Shown piece after piece: positions 17,928 through 28,058 of a stretch of 64,000 bases of DNA. Each line of letters starts with the position of its first letter. The stretch's first letter is position 1. The stretch lies in assembly GCF_019455445.1 (NCBI RefSeq), contig NZ_JAHWUS010000003.1, positions 310,001 through 374,000 of the forward strand, read 5' to 3'. The notes below the pieces were generated by a model. The model was not told the origin of the DNA, ran no database searches, and saw only the letters and a list, made by a program, of their open reading frames with translations. This stretch comes from Pseudaquidulcibacter saccharophilus. Its GTDB lineage: Bacteria; Pseudomonadota; Alphaproteobacteria; Caulobacterales; Aquidulcibacteraceae. Both the position numbers and the translations under genes were made by a program.

Positions 17928-19193
17928 TTAGGTCAAATCTAATTTATCAATCATGTCTTTGGTAATCAAACAAACACCGTTTTCGGTGCGTCTGAAACGT
18001 TTTTTGTCAAGTTCTGGGTCTTCACCAACAACAAGTCCATTAGGGATATTTACCCCCCTGTCAACAACAACATTAGTAAGGCGGACATCATTGCCAATAT
18101 TGCAATATGGCAAAACCACCGTGCTATGTATGCGTGAATAGGAATGTATTCTGACATTGGTAAATAGCAAACTTTGATGAACATGTGCGCCAGAAATGAT
18201 ACAGCCACCAGAAACGAGTGATGAAATAGCCTCACCGCGGCGTCCTTCCATATTGTGGACGAATTTAGCCGGTGGTGTGATTTCTGAATAGGTCCAGATT
18301 GGCCAAGTGCGATCATATAAATCGAGTTGCGGTTGAGTATGGGTTAAGTCGAGATTGGCTTCCCAAAATGCATCAATTGTACCAACATCACGCCAATAGG
18401 CATAATCCATCGCCACATTACGAACGCATGATTTTTCAAATGGGTGGGCAATCGCTTTACCATTTTTTACAATATAGGGTATGATATCCTTGCCGAAATC
18501 GCGGCTCGAATTTTTGTCGGCGGCATCACGTTTTAACTGCTCGATTAAGAATTTAGTTTTAAAAACATAAATCCCCATTGATACCAACGCTTTATCTGGA
18601 TTACCTGGCATTGGTGGCGGGTTTTTAGGTTTTTCAACAAAGTCGGTAATAATATCCTTTTTATCAACTTTCATAACGCCAAAGGCATGCGCTTCTTTTA
18701 TGGGAACTTCCATACATGCAATTGTAACATCTGCGCCTTCTTTGGCGTGTTGTTGCAACATTAATTCATAATCCATTTTATAAATGTGATCCCCAGCAAG
18801 GATGAGCATGTATTCGGGATTATGATCTTCGATGATATCGATATTTTGATAAACTGCATCGGCGGTCCCATCGTACCATTGTGTGTCGGAAACCCTTTGT
18901 GAAGCCGGCAATATATCAAAACTCTCGTTACGTTCTGGGCGGAAGAAGTTCCAACCATTTTGCAGGTGGCGGATTAATGAGTGGGCCTTATATTGGGTTG
19001 CAACACCAATGCGGCGAATACCTGAATTAAGGGCGTTAGAAAGGGCAAAATCAATAATTCGTGACTTGCCGCCAAAATATACCGCAGGTTTGGCACGAAC
19101 ATTAGTAAGTTCGTGAAGGCGCGAACCTTTTCCCCCTGCAAGAACATATGCCATTGTATCACGTGCTAAAGGTCTGATTGTTGATACGTCCAT
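17928..19193 (-). CDS. glgC: Glucose-1-phosphate adenylyltransferase
   Basis: This 421-aa enzyme makes ADP-glucose, the regulated step of glycogen synthesis. [16 protein letters not shown] is the nucleotide-binding loop, then [20 protein letters not shown] and [14 protein letters not shown]-terminal left-handed beta-helix with [14 protein letters not shown] follows. It is separated by one base from each neighbour (glgB and glgA), so the operon is fully coupled. Confidence 0.97.
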   Translation of the reverse strand: MDVSTIRPLARDTMAYVLAGGKGSRLHELTNVRAKPAVYFGGKSRIIDFALSNALNSGIRRIGVATQYKAHSLIRHLQNGWNFFRPERNESFDILPASQRVSDTQWYDGTADAVYQNIDIIEDHNPEYMLILAGDHIYKMDYELMLQQHAKEGADVTIACMEVPIKEAHAFGVMKVDKKDIITDFVEKPKNPPPMPGNPDKALVSMGIYVFKTKFLIEQLKRDAADKNSSRDFGKDIIPYIVKNGKAIAHPFEKSCVRNVAMDYAYWRDVGTIDAFWEANLDLTHTQPQLDLYDRTWPIWTYSEITPPAKFVHNMEGRRGEAISSLVSGGCIISGAHVHQSLLFTNVRIHSYSRIHSTVVLPYCNIGNDVRLTNVVVDRGVNIPNGLVVGEDPELDKKRFRRTENGVCLITKDMIDKLDLT

Positions 19194-19194
19194 A

Positions 19195-21354
19195 TTATCC
19201 CCCGCTATATTCGATATATATTGTAGAAAGTGCCGGAATCGTTATTTCCGCCTGATTATTAACAACTTGGATTTTACCCATATTGCCACTGCCATAACCA
19301 TTATAAATTTTGGAATCAGAATTTAGAATTTCTTGCCATTCACCACCATAGGGTAGGTGGATGGCATAATTATGAAGCGTCTGACCAGAAAAGTTACAAA
19401 TTACCGCAATTGGATTTTGATTTTCGGCAAAACGTAGCCATGCAAAGACAGAATTCTTATTGTCATCAACCACCAGCCATTCAAACCCATCGGGACGACA
19501 ATCACGACTGTGCAGGGCAGGGCGGGATTTATAAAGATTGTTCAAATCCCTTACAAATGTTTGAATTCCCTTATGGCTTTCATATTGAAGCAAATCCCAA
19601 TCGAGTGCGCGTGCCTCACTCCATTCCCTAACTTGGGCAAACTCTTGCCCCATGAATAAAAGCTTTTTACCAGGATAGCCCCACATAAAGGCATAATATG
19701 CACGTAAGGTTTGGAATTTTTGTTCCCATGAACCCGCCATTTTGTTTAAAAGGCTGCCCTTGCCATGTACAACTTCATCATGGCTTAAAGGTAAAACAAA
19801 GTTTTCCGAAAAGGCATACATCAAACCAAACGTTATTTCATTATGGTGATATTGCCTATGAATTGGGTCGCGCGCCATATAGCGCAAAGTATCATTCATG
19901 AAACCCATATTCCATTTAAAGCCAAAGCCAAGACCGGTGCGGCCTTCATTATGGGTTACACCAGCCCAAGAAGTTGATTCTTCGGCAATCGTAAGGGTAT
20001 TGAGACCAAGATTTCTTAATTCGCCGTTGGTGCGTTTTAAAAATTCAACGGCTTCCCAATTCTCGCGACCGCCTTCTGAATTTGGCAGCCATTCACCGGC
20101 TTTGCGTGAATAATCACGATAAAGCATGGAGGCAACGGCATCGACACGTAAACCATCGACATGGTATTTTTCTGCCCAAAATAGGGCGTTATTTACAAGA
20201 TATGAAACCACCTCACGCCGACCGAAATTATAAATAAAGGTTGTCCAATCTGGATGAAAACCAAGGCGTGGGTCAGCATGCTCGTAAAGCGCGGTGCCAT
20301 CAAAATTTGAAAGGCCATGATTATCAGATGGGAAGTGGGCAGGAACCCAATCAATAATAACGCCAATTCCACTCTGGTGGGCTTTATCAATAAATCTTGC
20401 CAAGGCTTCTTTTGTGCCAAAGCGCGCGGAGGGCGAATAAAGCCCCGTAGTTTGATATCCCCAAGATTCATCAAGTGGGTATTCAGAAATCGGTAAAAAC
20501 TCGATATGGGTAAAGCCCATTTCAATTACATAAGGCAATAGGGTTTCGGATAGTTCATCCCAATTTAAAAATTCCCCCTGCCATCCCTTGCGCCATGAAC
20601 CTGCTTGAACCTCATAAATTGATATTGGCAACTCACTAGGGTTAGAGTTACGCCAATGATTTCTATGCCAATCATCATTCCATACAAATTCTGGTTTTGA
20701 CGTGGTCAAAGATGCGGTTGATGGACGTAATTCGGATGCAAATGCAAACGGATCTGCTTTTAAAGGTAATTGATTACCGGCTTTGTCATGAATTGAAAAT
20801 TTATAGGCGCGCCCAAGCCCGATATGGGGAATAAAGATTTCCCAAACCCCAATATCAAGGCGATAACGCATTACATGTTTCCGCGCATCCCAATCGTTAA
20901 AATCGCCTACAATTGCAACAATTGCGGCATTGGGTGCCCAGACCGCAAAATTGACGCCATCAACACCTTGGTGGTGGATTGCCTGTGCGCCCATGACATC
21001 AAAGAGCCGTTTATGCGAGCCTTCGGCAATTAGATAATCGTCAATCGGACCAAGAACTGGTGCAAATGTATAAGGGTCTGTCACAAGCCATTCTGTACCC
21101 AAAGCACGTGCGCGATAGGTTATTGGTTGTGGTCCTTTAACTTTTATCTTTCCCTCAAAAAGCCCTTCTGGATGAATCGGTTTTAGATCACCCAATTCAA
21201 TGCCTTTTGCGTCAAAAGCGGTTACTTGCTCCGCACCCATTATGAAGGTGCGTGCAATGTAAGCGTTTTCTTCTTTTTGAACCCCTAAAACTGAAAACGG
21301 ATTATCGTGTTTTCCATTGACAATCGCTTCAATTTCATTGGTGTTTAGGGTCAA
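19195..21354 (-). CDS. glgB: 1,4-alpha-glucan branching enzyme
   Basis: This 719-aa GH13 enzyme introduces alpha-1,6 branches. N-terminal CBM48-like domains are followed by the catalytic barrel with [35 protein letters not shown] (nucleophile Asp), TIAEESTSW (acid Glu) and [16 protein letters not shown], and then the C-terminal beta domain. The length matches full-size GlgB. Its start overlaps the glgP stop by 4 nt. Confidence 0.97.
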   Translation of the reverse strand: MTLNTNEIEAIVNGKHDNPFSVLGVQKEENAYIARTFIMGAEQVTAFDAKGIELGDLKPIHPEGLFEGKIKVKGPQPITYRARALGTEWLVTDPYTFAPVLGPIDDYLIAEGSHKRLFDVMGAQAIHHQGVDGVNFAVWAPNAAIVAIVGDFNDWDARKHVMRYRLDIGVWEIFIPHIGLGRAYKFSIHDKAGNQLPLKADPFAFASELRPSTASLTTSKPEFVWNDDWHRNHWRNSNPSELPISIYEVQAGSWRKGWQGEFLNWDELSETLLPYVIEMGFTHIEFLPISEYPLDESWGYQTTGLYSPSARFGTKEALARFIDKAHQSGIGVIIDWVPAHFPSDNHGLSNFDGTALYEHADPRLGFHPDWTTFIYNFGRREVVSYLVNNALFWAEKYHVDGLRVDAVASMLYRDYSRKAGEWLPNSEGGRENWEAVEFLKRTNGELRNLGLNTLTIAEESTSWAGVTHNEGRTGLGFGFKWNMGFMNDTLRYMARDPIHRQYHHNEITFGLMYAFSENFVLPLSHDEVVHGKGSLLNKMAGSWEQKFQTLRAYYAFMWGYPGKKLLFMGQEFAQVREWSEARALDWDLLQYESHKGIQTFVRDLNNLYKSRPALHSRDCRPDGFEWLVVDDNKNSVFAWLRFAENQNPIAVICNFSGQTLHNYAIHLPYGGEWQEILNSDSKIYNGYGSGNMGKIQVVNNQAEITIPALSTIYIEYSGG

Positions 21355-23777
21355 ATTACTCTCCAGATGTCCTTGGCATATTCAGAAATGGTGCGGTCGG
21401 ATGAGAACCACGACATATTAGCGCTATTGATAATTGCTTTTTCAGTCCATGCGCTTTTGTCAAGCCATTGATTATCAACTTTTCTTTGGGTGTCGCAATA
21501 ATCATCAAAATCCGCCGCAAGCATGAAATAATCACTATTATATAAATCATGAACAAGGTCACTATAACGGTTCGGGTCATCATGTGCAAACACGCCACTG
21601 GCCACTGAATTAAGTGCCTGGGTAAGTTCGGCTGAATTTTCGATTAATTCGCGTGGATTATACCCGTTTTGGCGTAGTTCAAGCACTTCTGATGCGGTCT
21701 TGCCGAAAATAAAAATATTATCGTCCCCGACATTGTCTTTAATCTCAACATTCGCACCGTCCAAAGTGCCGATGGTCAATGCACCATTCATAGCAAGTTT
21801 CATATTGCCGGTTCCTGATGCCTCCATACCAGCTGTCGAGATTTGCTCTGATAAATCGGCAGCAGGAATAATAATTTCAGCCTGCGATACATTGTAATTT
21901 GGAACAAAGACAACTTTTAACAAATCACCGACCACGGGGTCAAAATTCACGCGGCGCGCAACGTCATTAGTAAGTTTGATGATTTGCTTTGCGCGTGTGT
22001 ACGATGATGCGGCCTTACCTGCAAAAATCTTAACCTGTGGAACCCAATTTTTTTCAGGGTGCGAACGGATTTGGTCATAAAGCGCAATGGTCTCAAGCAA
22101 ATTAAGCAATTGGCGTTTGTATTCGTGAATCCGTTTAATCTGCACATCAAAAAGCGAATGCGGGTCAAGCTTTACGCCCATTGTTCTACGCAAATGCTCG
22201 GCAAGGCGGATTTTATTCTTCAGTTTAACCGCAGAGAATTTCTCCTGAAACGCCTTATCTTTGGCAAATTTCCCAAGCTCAGCGATTTTTGAAAAATCAT
22301 CCATAAAACCATCGCCAATTGCTTCTTTGGCAAGGTTAACCAAATCAGGGTTCGATTGGAATAGCCAGCGCCTTTGGGTAATGCCATTTGTTTTATTGTT
22401 GATACGGTTTGGATATAGTTGATGTAGGCCGTGGAAAACGGTTTCTTTCATCAAATCAGTATGAAGTGCGGCAACGCCATTGATTGAGTGAGACCCAACA
22501 AAAGCAAGGTTTGCCATACGAACCCTGCGCTCACCATTTTCGTCAATTAGTGAAATTGAACGGATAAATTCATCACTGTCATTCTTGGCACGTGCCTCAC
22601 GCAGGATTTTGGCGTTAATCGCGTAAATAATCTGCATATGGCGCGGCAATAGACGTTCAAATAATGGCAATGACCAAGATTCAAGCGCCTCTGGCAATAA
22701 TGTGTGATTGGTATAGCCAAAGGTTTTGACGGTAATATCCCATGCTTCGGCAAATGGAAGGTTGTGAATATCAATTAAAAGCCGCATCAATTCGGCAACT
22801 GAAATCGCCGGGTGAGTGTCATTTAATTGAATTGCTGCCTTATCTGGAAGGGTTTTAATGTCACCAAAATATTGAATATGGCGGCGCACAATGTCTTGAA
22901 TAGAAGCCGAAGAAAAGAAATATTCTTGGCGTAGGCGCAATTCTTGCCCAGCGGGTGATGAATCGGCTGGATATAAAACCCTTATCAAGGCTTCTGAGCG
23001 GTTTTTTGCCACCAATGCGCCAATGTGGTCGCCGGCATTAAAGGCATCAAGGCGAATAGGGTCGATTGGATATGCGCTCCAAAGTCTTAGGGTGTTAACG
23101 CGTTTTCCGCGCCAGCCAACAACTGGTGTATCGAATGCGGTGGCAATAACTTGTTCGGCCGGAACCCATTTAATCATACCGGTTTCATCGGCGGCCGCTT
23201 CACCACCAAAACCAACTTTATATGAACTTTCACGGCGTTCAAATTCCCATGGGTTGCCGTGGTCAAGCCAGTTTTCCGGTAATTCTACCTGCCAACCATC
23301 ATCAATTCTTTGGCGGAACATGCCGTTTAAATAACGAATACCATAACCATAAGCTGGGATTTCAAGCGATGCTAAACTTTCCATAAAGCAAGCCGCCAAA
23401 CGACCAAGACCACCGTTGCCAAGAGCGGCATCTGGCTCTTGTTCGCGGATAATCTCTAAATCAACTTCAAGGGTTTGAAGGGCGCTACGAACCTCTTCCA
23501 TAACACCCATGTTTGAGAAAGCGTCACGCAAAAGGCGACCAATCAAAAATTCCAAAGACAGATAATAAACCCTTTTTGCGCCGGCCTTGTGTGCTGCACG
23601 GGTTGATGCAAACCATTTGTCGATGATGCGGTCGCGAATTGCAAGTACAGTTGCCGCCAGCCAATCATGCGGACGTGCAGTTTTTTGATCCTTACCAATG
23701 CGGTAAATTAGTGCATCAACAATCTTTTCAGCAAGAACCTCAGGATTGTCTAAGGCGGGAGGGTTTGGTGCAGCCAT
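21351..23777 (-). CDS. glgP: Glycogen/starch/maltodextrin phosphorylase
   Basis: This 808-aa GT35 enzyme releases glucose-1-phosphate from glycogen. The PLP lysine lies in EASGTGNMKLAMNGALTIGT, and the active site region contains ALGNGGLGRLAACFMES. It is in the same operon as glgB (4-nt overlap). The presence of both synthesis and degradation genes on one transcript indicates regulation at the enzyme level. Confidence 0.97.
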   Translation of the reverse strand: MAAPNPPALDNPEVLAEKIVDALIYRIGKDQKTARPHDWLAATVLAIRDRIIDKWFASTRAAHKAGAKRVYYLSLEFLIGRLLRDAFSNMGVMEEVRSALQTLEVDLEIIREQEPDAALGNGGLGRLAACFMESLASLEIPAYGYGIRYLNGMFRQRIDDGWQVELPENWLDHGNPWEFERRESSYKVGFGGEAAADETGMIKWVPAEQVIATAFDTPVVGWRGKRVNTLRLWSAYPIDPIRLDAFNAGDHIGALVAKNRSEALIRVLYPADSSPAGQELRLRQEYFFSSASIQDIVRRHIQYFGDIKTLPDKAAIQLNDTHPAISVAELMRLLIDIHNLPFAEAWDITVKTFGYTNHTLLPEALESWSLPLFERLLPRHMQIIYAINAKILREARAKNDSDEFIRSISLIDENGERRVRMANLAFVGSHSINGVAALHTDLMKETVFHGLHQLYPNRINNKTNGITQRRWLFQSNPDLVNLAKEAIGDGFMDDFSKIAELGKFAKDKAFQEKFSAVKLKNKIRLAEHLRRTMGVKLDPHSLFDVQIKRIHEYKRQLLNLLETIALYDQIRSHPEKNWVPQVKIFAGKAASSYTRAKQIIKLTNDVARRVNFDPVVGDLLKVVFVPNYNVSQAEIIIPAADLSEQISTAGMEASGTGNMKLAMNGALTIGTLDGANVEIKDNVGDDNIFIFGKTASEVLELRQNGYNPRELIENSAELTQALNSVASGVFAHDDPNRYSDLVHDLYNSDYFMLAADFDDYCDTQRKVDNQWLDKSAWTEKAIINSANMSWFSSDRTISEYAKDIWRVI

Positions 23778-23895
23778 GATTTATTCCATTTATATTATTA
23801 TGAGAAATAGTGCCAAACATTTGCCCCACCTGCAATATAGTTTTGCCTTTATTTTAGGCTAATATCAGCATTTTCCTATTTTTAGTGCAGTTTGC

Positions 23896-26800
23896 TTATG
23901 ACATTGTGGACAATATTATTTTTGACCACTTATTTCTATCTGAAAATATTTCGTTTAGTGTCGGTTTGATATATTTTTGCCAATTCTTTCTTTCGCTATC
24001 GGTTCCGGGAAGATTAATTGGTATTATCTCTCCGGCTAAATCCTCGATTTGGATGATTTTTAATATGGCATTGGTTTTTGCAAGAAATGCGTGAATTGCC
24101 GCCGCCAAATCCATGTTCATTTCATTGGTTTCAAAATCTTCTGGCAATAGTTTTTCTTTGATTAGGGCTGTTATAAGGGCGGTTTTTTCATTTTCTCGAA
24201 TGGCTATTGCAGACGCAAAGTCATCCTTATTATAAAGATTAAGAGTGAAACGTTCTTTTAAATCTGTCATACCCCACCATCCTTTTATTGGTGGTAAATC
24301 ATGGGTTGCGGCACAGGCAAGTGAAAGGCGCGGGTAATCCGAAGGCGGTTTAAAGCCGTCATAATTTTGTTCAAACGGAATTACTTTGTATGAAAGGGCC
24401 TTGACCTGTTCCATTGTTTCGCGGAAACCGTTTGGAACTGTTCCCAAATCTTCGGCAATTACGATGCATTTTGCACGTTGGCTTTCAAGTTTCAACTCAT
24501 TCATTAAATGGTTGAAGGGGAAATTGATATAGGTTCCTTCGGTGCCGTTCATACCGCTTGGAACCCAAAATTGGCGATTAAGACCCAATGCATGATCAAT
24601 CCTTAATGCGCCAGCATATTTCATATTTATGCGGAATAGTGCCGCAATATTTCTAAAACCATCTTCAATCATTGCCAATGGGTTTTTAGGTGGTAATCCC
24701 CAAACCTGACCTTGTGGGCCAAGTGGGTCAGGAGGGGCGCCAATTGAAACGCCTTGTGCAGTTAATTTCTGCTCACACCAGTTTTCGCATCCCATTGGTG
24801 CCGAGCCAATCGCCAAATCACGGGCAATTTTGGCACCATTTTGTGCTGCTTCATTTAATTCTTTGTCGCAGCGATATTGTAAATACTTAAAGAAATTAAT
24901 CCGTTTTTGATTTTGCTTTGCAAATTGTTTTATGGCCTTTGCATCACGGGTTTTGTATTTTGCCTCCCATTCATGCCAAGGGCATGGCGCAAATTTTTCA
25001 GATAATACCTCAAAAATTGCGTAATCATCCAAGGCCTTGCCTTGCGTTAAGCAGAATTTTTCATAATCTGAGCTTGGTGAAAATTGTTCAAAATCAATTT
25101 CCAAAGATTTTAATTTTTCTGCCCAAATATTATGATAATCAATATATTCGCCTTGGGTTGTAATTTCATGATTTGTTGAGATATAAAGTGGTTCAAGAAA
25201 CCTTCTATCTGATGGATAATATGGGCTTTTCTTGTCGCGATCATTTAAGAATAATACATGCAGCGGATTAATGGCAAGGATTTGAAAGCCATTTGTACCA
25301 ATTGTTTTTAATGCCTCTTTCAAGGTTTCAAAATCACCAAAACTGCTAGTTTGATTGCGTTTTAATGAATATATCTGGGCACTTATGCCATTTATGGTTT
25401 CGGTATCAGGGAGATAACATTCATTCGGCGCAACGGTTATAAGACAGCTTATATCTGTATTGTTTTTTTGCCATAATTCATAACGACCAATTGGCAGATG
25501 CGGCAGTTTAATTTTTGCATATTTTGTATTTCTGCCATCTGGTAAGATTTTATCACTATAATCGCCATCGTATTCAAATTTTAAAAGATTGTTATTTTCG
25601 TCTTTTAATTCAAATATAATCGGGGTTGCAGAATTCAAATAGATTTCAATTTCTTGCGTTTCGTCACCCGAAAATGACGCATAAAATGGCAAGGTCCTAA
25701 GGATAAATTTATCGACATAATCACGTAATGATTTTCGTGCCGCATATTCGGTTGCGCAATCCATTCCAAGTGCGGCAAGTATTTTAATTTTACTTATCTT
25801 TGGAGCAGGGGTTTCTTGTCCTGAAATATCCCACCATGATTTTGCGATTCCTAATTGGTCGCAAATTATATCAAGCGTTTCATCGCTTACGGTATGTTTT
25901 TTATCACTTTTGACCTCGGTTAGGATTAGGGATGAAAATTCACCAATTAATATTCTTTCATCACTTATCGCTGGTTGGTTTTCAATAGTTGATGCCGCAA
26001 TTTCCCAATCAAAGCCATCGCGTGGAATTGGTAACGTAAATTCGCGCTCATCGCCGCGATTAAAGGCAATGAAAACCCGCTGTTCATTTTTATACAAGGT
26101 TGCGGCAATAAATTTACCATTAGGATCGTCCCAATCGTGGGGGGAGGGTGCGTCGCCGTTTGAATTTTGCCACGCAATATCAGGATAAAGCCCGTCTTGT
26201 GTTTGCCCGCGTAAAAACTCTTGGTCATTTATTGGCGTAAAAGATTTGCGAATTTTAATCAGTCTCTGGGCGAATTCAAATAATTCATGGTTAAAATCAT
26301 CCCAGTCAAGCCACGAGATTTCATTATCTTGGCAATAGGCGTTGTTATTACCATTTTGCGATTTGCCAAATTCTGAACCCATATAAATCATTGGCGTGCC
26401 GCGCGATATGAATAGGCTTAAAAGTAGGTTTTTTTGATGTCTTAGCCTTATCTTATTTATATTATCGTCTTGGGTTTTACCTTCAACGCCGTGATTACAT
26501 GAGATATTATGATTATGTCCATCTCTGTTGTTTTCACCGTTGGCATAATTATTTTTATGCTCAAATGATACTAGGTCGCGTAACGTGAAACCATCGTGTG
26601 CGGTTATGAAATTAATGCTTCTGGTTTTTTGCTTGTTGTGAAAAATATTTTGTGAACCGCAAATATAATGTGCAAAATTGCCCAGTGATATGGCGTTATT
26701 ATGCCAAAAATCACGCATTGTATCACGGTATTTATCGTTCCATTCGCTCCATATTTGTGGAAAATTGCCCAATTGATAGCCGCCATATCCAATGTCCCAC

Positions 26801-27891
26801 GGCTCAGCAATCATTGTGCATTGGGATAATATTACGTCGTTGGCGATTATATGCAAAATCTGGGAATTGAAATTAACCCCTTGCCAATCTCGTAGCATGG
26901 TGGGGGCCAAATCAAACCTAAAACCCGATATTCCGCCATATTTCACCCATGCCCGTAGGCTATCAATAATAAGGTTTTGTACGGCGTAATTTTCAGCATT
27001 TAAAACATTGCCAGTTCCGGCATCATTTATATATTTTGCTTTATCATGTTCAAGGCGGTAATAATTTGGGTTATCAATTCCCCGCATTGAAATTGTTGGG
27101 CCATATTCATCGCTTTCACCAGAATGATTATAAACCACATCTAAAATGACTTCTATGCCGGCTTTATTAAGCGCGATTACCGCATCACGAACTTCTTGCC
27201 AGCCACCTGGTGCGATTTTGGGATCGGGTGCCATATAACAAATTGGGTTATAACCCCAATAGTTTTTAAGCCCAAGTTTTTTAAGATGCCTTTCATCAAT
27301 CCAAGCGGCAGTGGGCATTAGCTCAACAGAGTTTATGCCTAGTGATTTTAAATATTCAATCGATTCTTTGGCGGCAAGACCTGCAAAAGTGCCGCGAATT
27401 TCAGGCGGCAGCTTTTTATTTAATGCAGAAAATCCTTTGACGTTTAATTCGTAAATTATCCGATGTTCGTCTGAAACTTTGAATATATTATGGGGAAATT
27501 CTTGTGGTGATATGATGCGGGTTTTTGGGATTAAATCTGTTGTATCCGCGCCAAATACCATCATTTCATCATATAGATTTATCGGGGCAGTGATTTCTAG
27601 TGAATATGGGTCAAGCAATAATTTACTGTTGTCAAAGCGATTGCCTTCATGCGGGGCATATTCGCCCTTCGCCTTGATGCCATATGTATGATTTGAATTG
27701 GCGTCGATTATTTCCCCATGAAAAAAATCATTTTCTTTAAAAAGTTCAAAACTTTGGACTAACTTCTTACCAGTATTATCAAATAGAAAAATTTCAATAT
27801 TGGTTGCATTGGGCGCATATATGGCAAAGTTAACACCATCTTTGGTAAGGCTTGCGCCAAGCGGTTTTATTTTGCCAATTCTAACTTCCAC
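23896..27891 (-). CDS. GlgX-MalQ fusion: glycogen debranching enzyme / 4-alpha-glucanotransferase
   Basis: The protein is 1331 aa if started at GTG 27891, which has GAGG 5 nt upstream (an ATG at 27942 would add a 17-residue N-terminus). Residues about 1-680 are GlgX: a CBM48 region, then GH13 motifs VVYNHSGESDEYGP, FRFDLAPTML (nucleophile), IAEPWDIGYGG (acid) and ITAHDGFTLRDL. Residues about 690-1331 are MalQ (GH77), with RIDHALGL, IAEDLGTVPNGF and AATHDLPPIKGWW. Both catalytic sets look intact. The product would debranch limit dextrins and disproportionate the released chains. It is the first gene of the glg operon. Confidence 0.92.
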   Translation of the reverse strand: MEVRIGKIKPLGASLTKDGVNFAIYAPNATNIEIFLFDNTGKKLVQSFELFKENDFFHGEIIDANSNHTYGIKAKGEYAPHEGNRFDNSKLLLDPYSLEITAPINLYDEMMVFGADTTDLIPKTRIISPQEFPHNIFKVSDEHRIIYELNVKGFSALNKKLPPEIRGTFAGLAAKESIEYLKSLGINSVELMPTAAWIDERHLKKLGLKNYWGYNPICYMAPDPKIAPGGWQEVRDAVIALNKAGIEVILDVVYNHSGESDEYGPTISMRGIDNPNYYRLEHDKAKYINDAGTGNVLNAENYAVQNLIIDSLRAWVKYGGISGFRFDLAPTMLRDWQGVNFNSQILHIIANDVILSQCTMIAEPWDIGYGGYQLGNFPQIWSEWNDKYRDTMRDFWHNNAISLGNFAHYICGSQNIFHNKQKTRSINFITAHDGFTLRDLVSFEHKNNYANGENNRDGHNHNISCNHGVEGKTQDDNINKIRLRHQKNLLLSLFISRGTPMIYMGSEFGKSQNGNNNAYCQDNEISWLDWDDFNHELFEFAQRLIKIRKSFTPINDQEFLRGQTQDGLYPDIAWQNSNGDAPSPHDWDDPNGKFIAATLYKNEQRVFIAFNRGDEREFTLPIPRDGFDWEIAASTIENQPAISDERILIGEFSSLILTEVKSDKKHTVSDETLDIICDQLGIAKSWWDISGQETPAPKISKIKILAALGMDCATEYAARKSLRDYVDKFILRTLPFYASFSGDETQEIEIYLNSATPIIFELKDENNNLLKFEYDGDYSDKILPDGRNTKYAKIKLPHLPIGRYELWQKNNTDISCLITVAPNECYLPDTETINGISAQIYSLKRNQTSSFGDFETLKEALKTIGTNGFQILAINPLHVLFLNDRDKKSPYYPSDRRFLEPLYISTNHEITTQGEYIDYHNIWAEKLKSLEIDFEQFSPSSDYEKFCLTQGKALDDYAIFEVLSEKFAPCPWHEWEAKYKTRDAKAIKQFAKQNQKRINFFKYLQYRCDKELNEAAQNGAKIARDLAIGSAPMGCENWCEQKLTAQGVSIGAPPDPLGPQGQVWGLPPKNPLAMIEDGFRNIAALFRINMKYAGALRIDHALGLNRQFWVPSGMNGTEGTYINFPFNHLMNELKLESQRAKCIVIAEDLGTVPNGFRETMEQVKALSYKVIPFEQNYDGFKPPSDYPRLSLACAATHDLPPIKGWWGMTDLKERFTLNLYNKDDFASAIAIRENEKTALITALIKEKLLPEDFETNEMNMDLAAAIHAFLAKTNAILKIIQIEDLAGEIIPINLPGTDSERKNWQKYIKPTLNEIFSDRNKWSKIILSTMS

Positions 27892-28058
27892 TTCGACCTC
27901 ATAGTTTTCCAATAAATAGATATCATTTTTACTAAAAAGCAATTACCACTTGATGATAAGATTTTGGGCAATAGTTTTTGTCGCACCATTAAGCGGTGAT
28001 TGCATCTTGTATGGTCGGTATTTTATATTATGATGTGCTTATATAAAGGCGATGCAAA

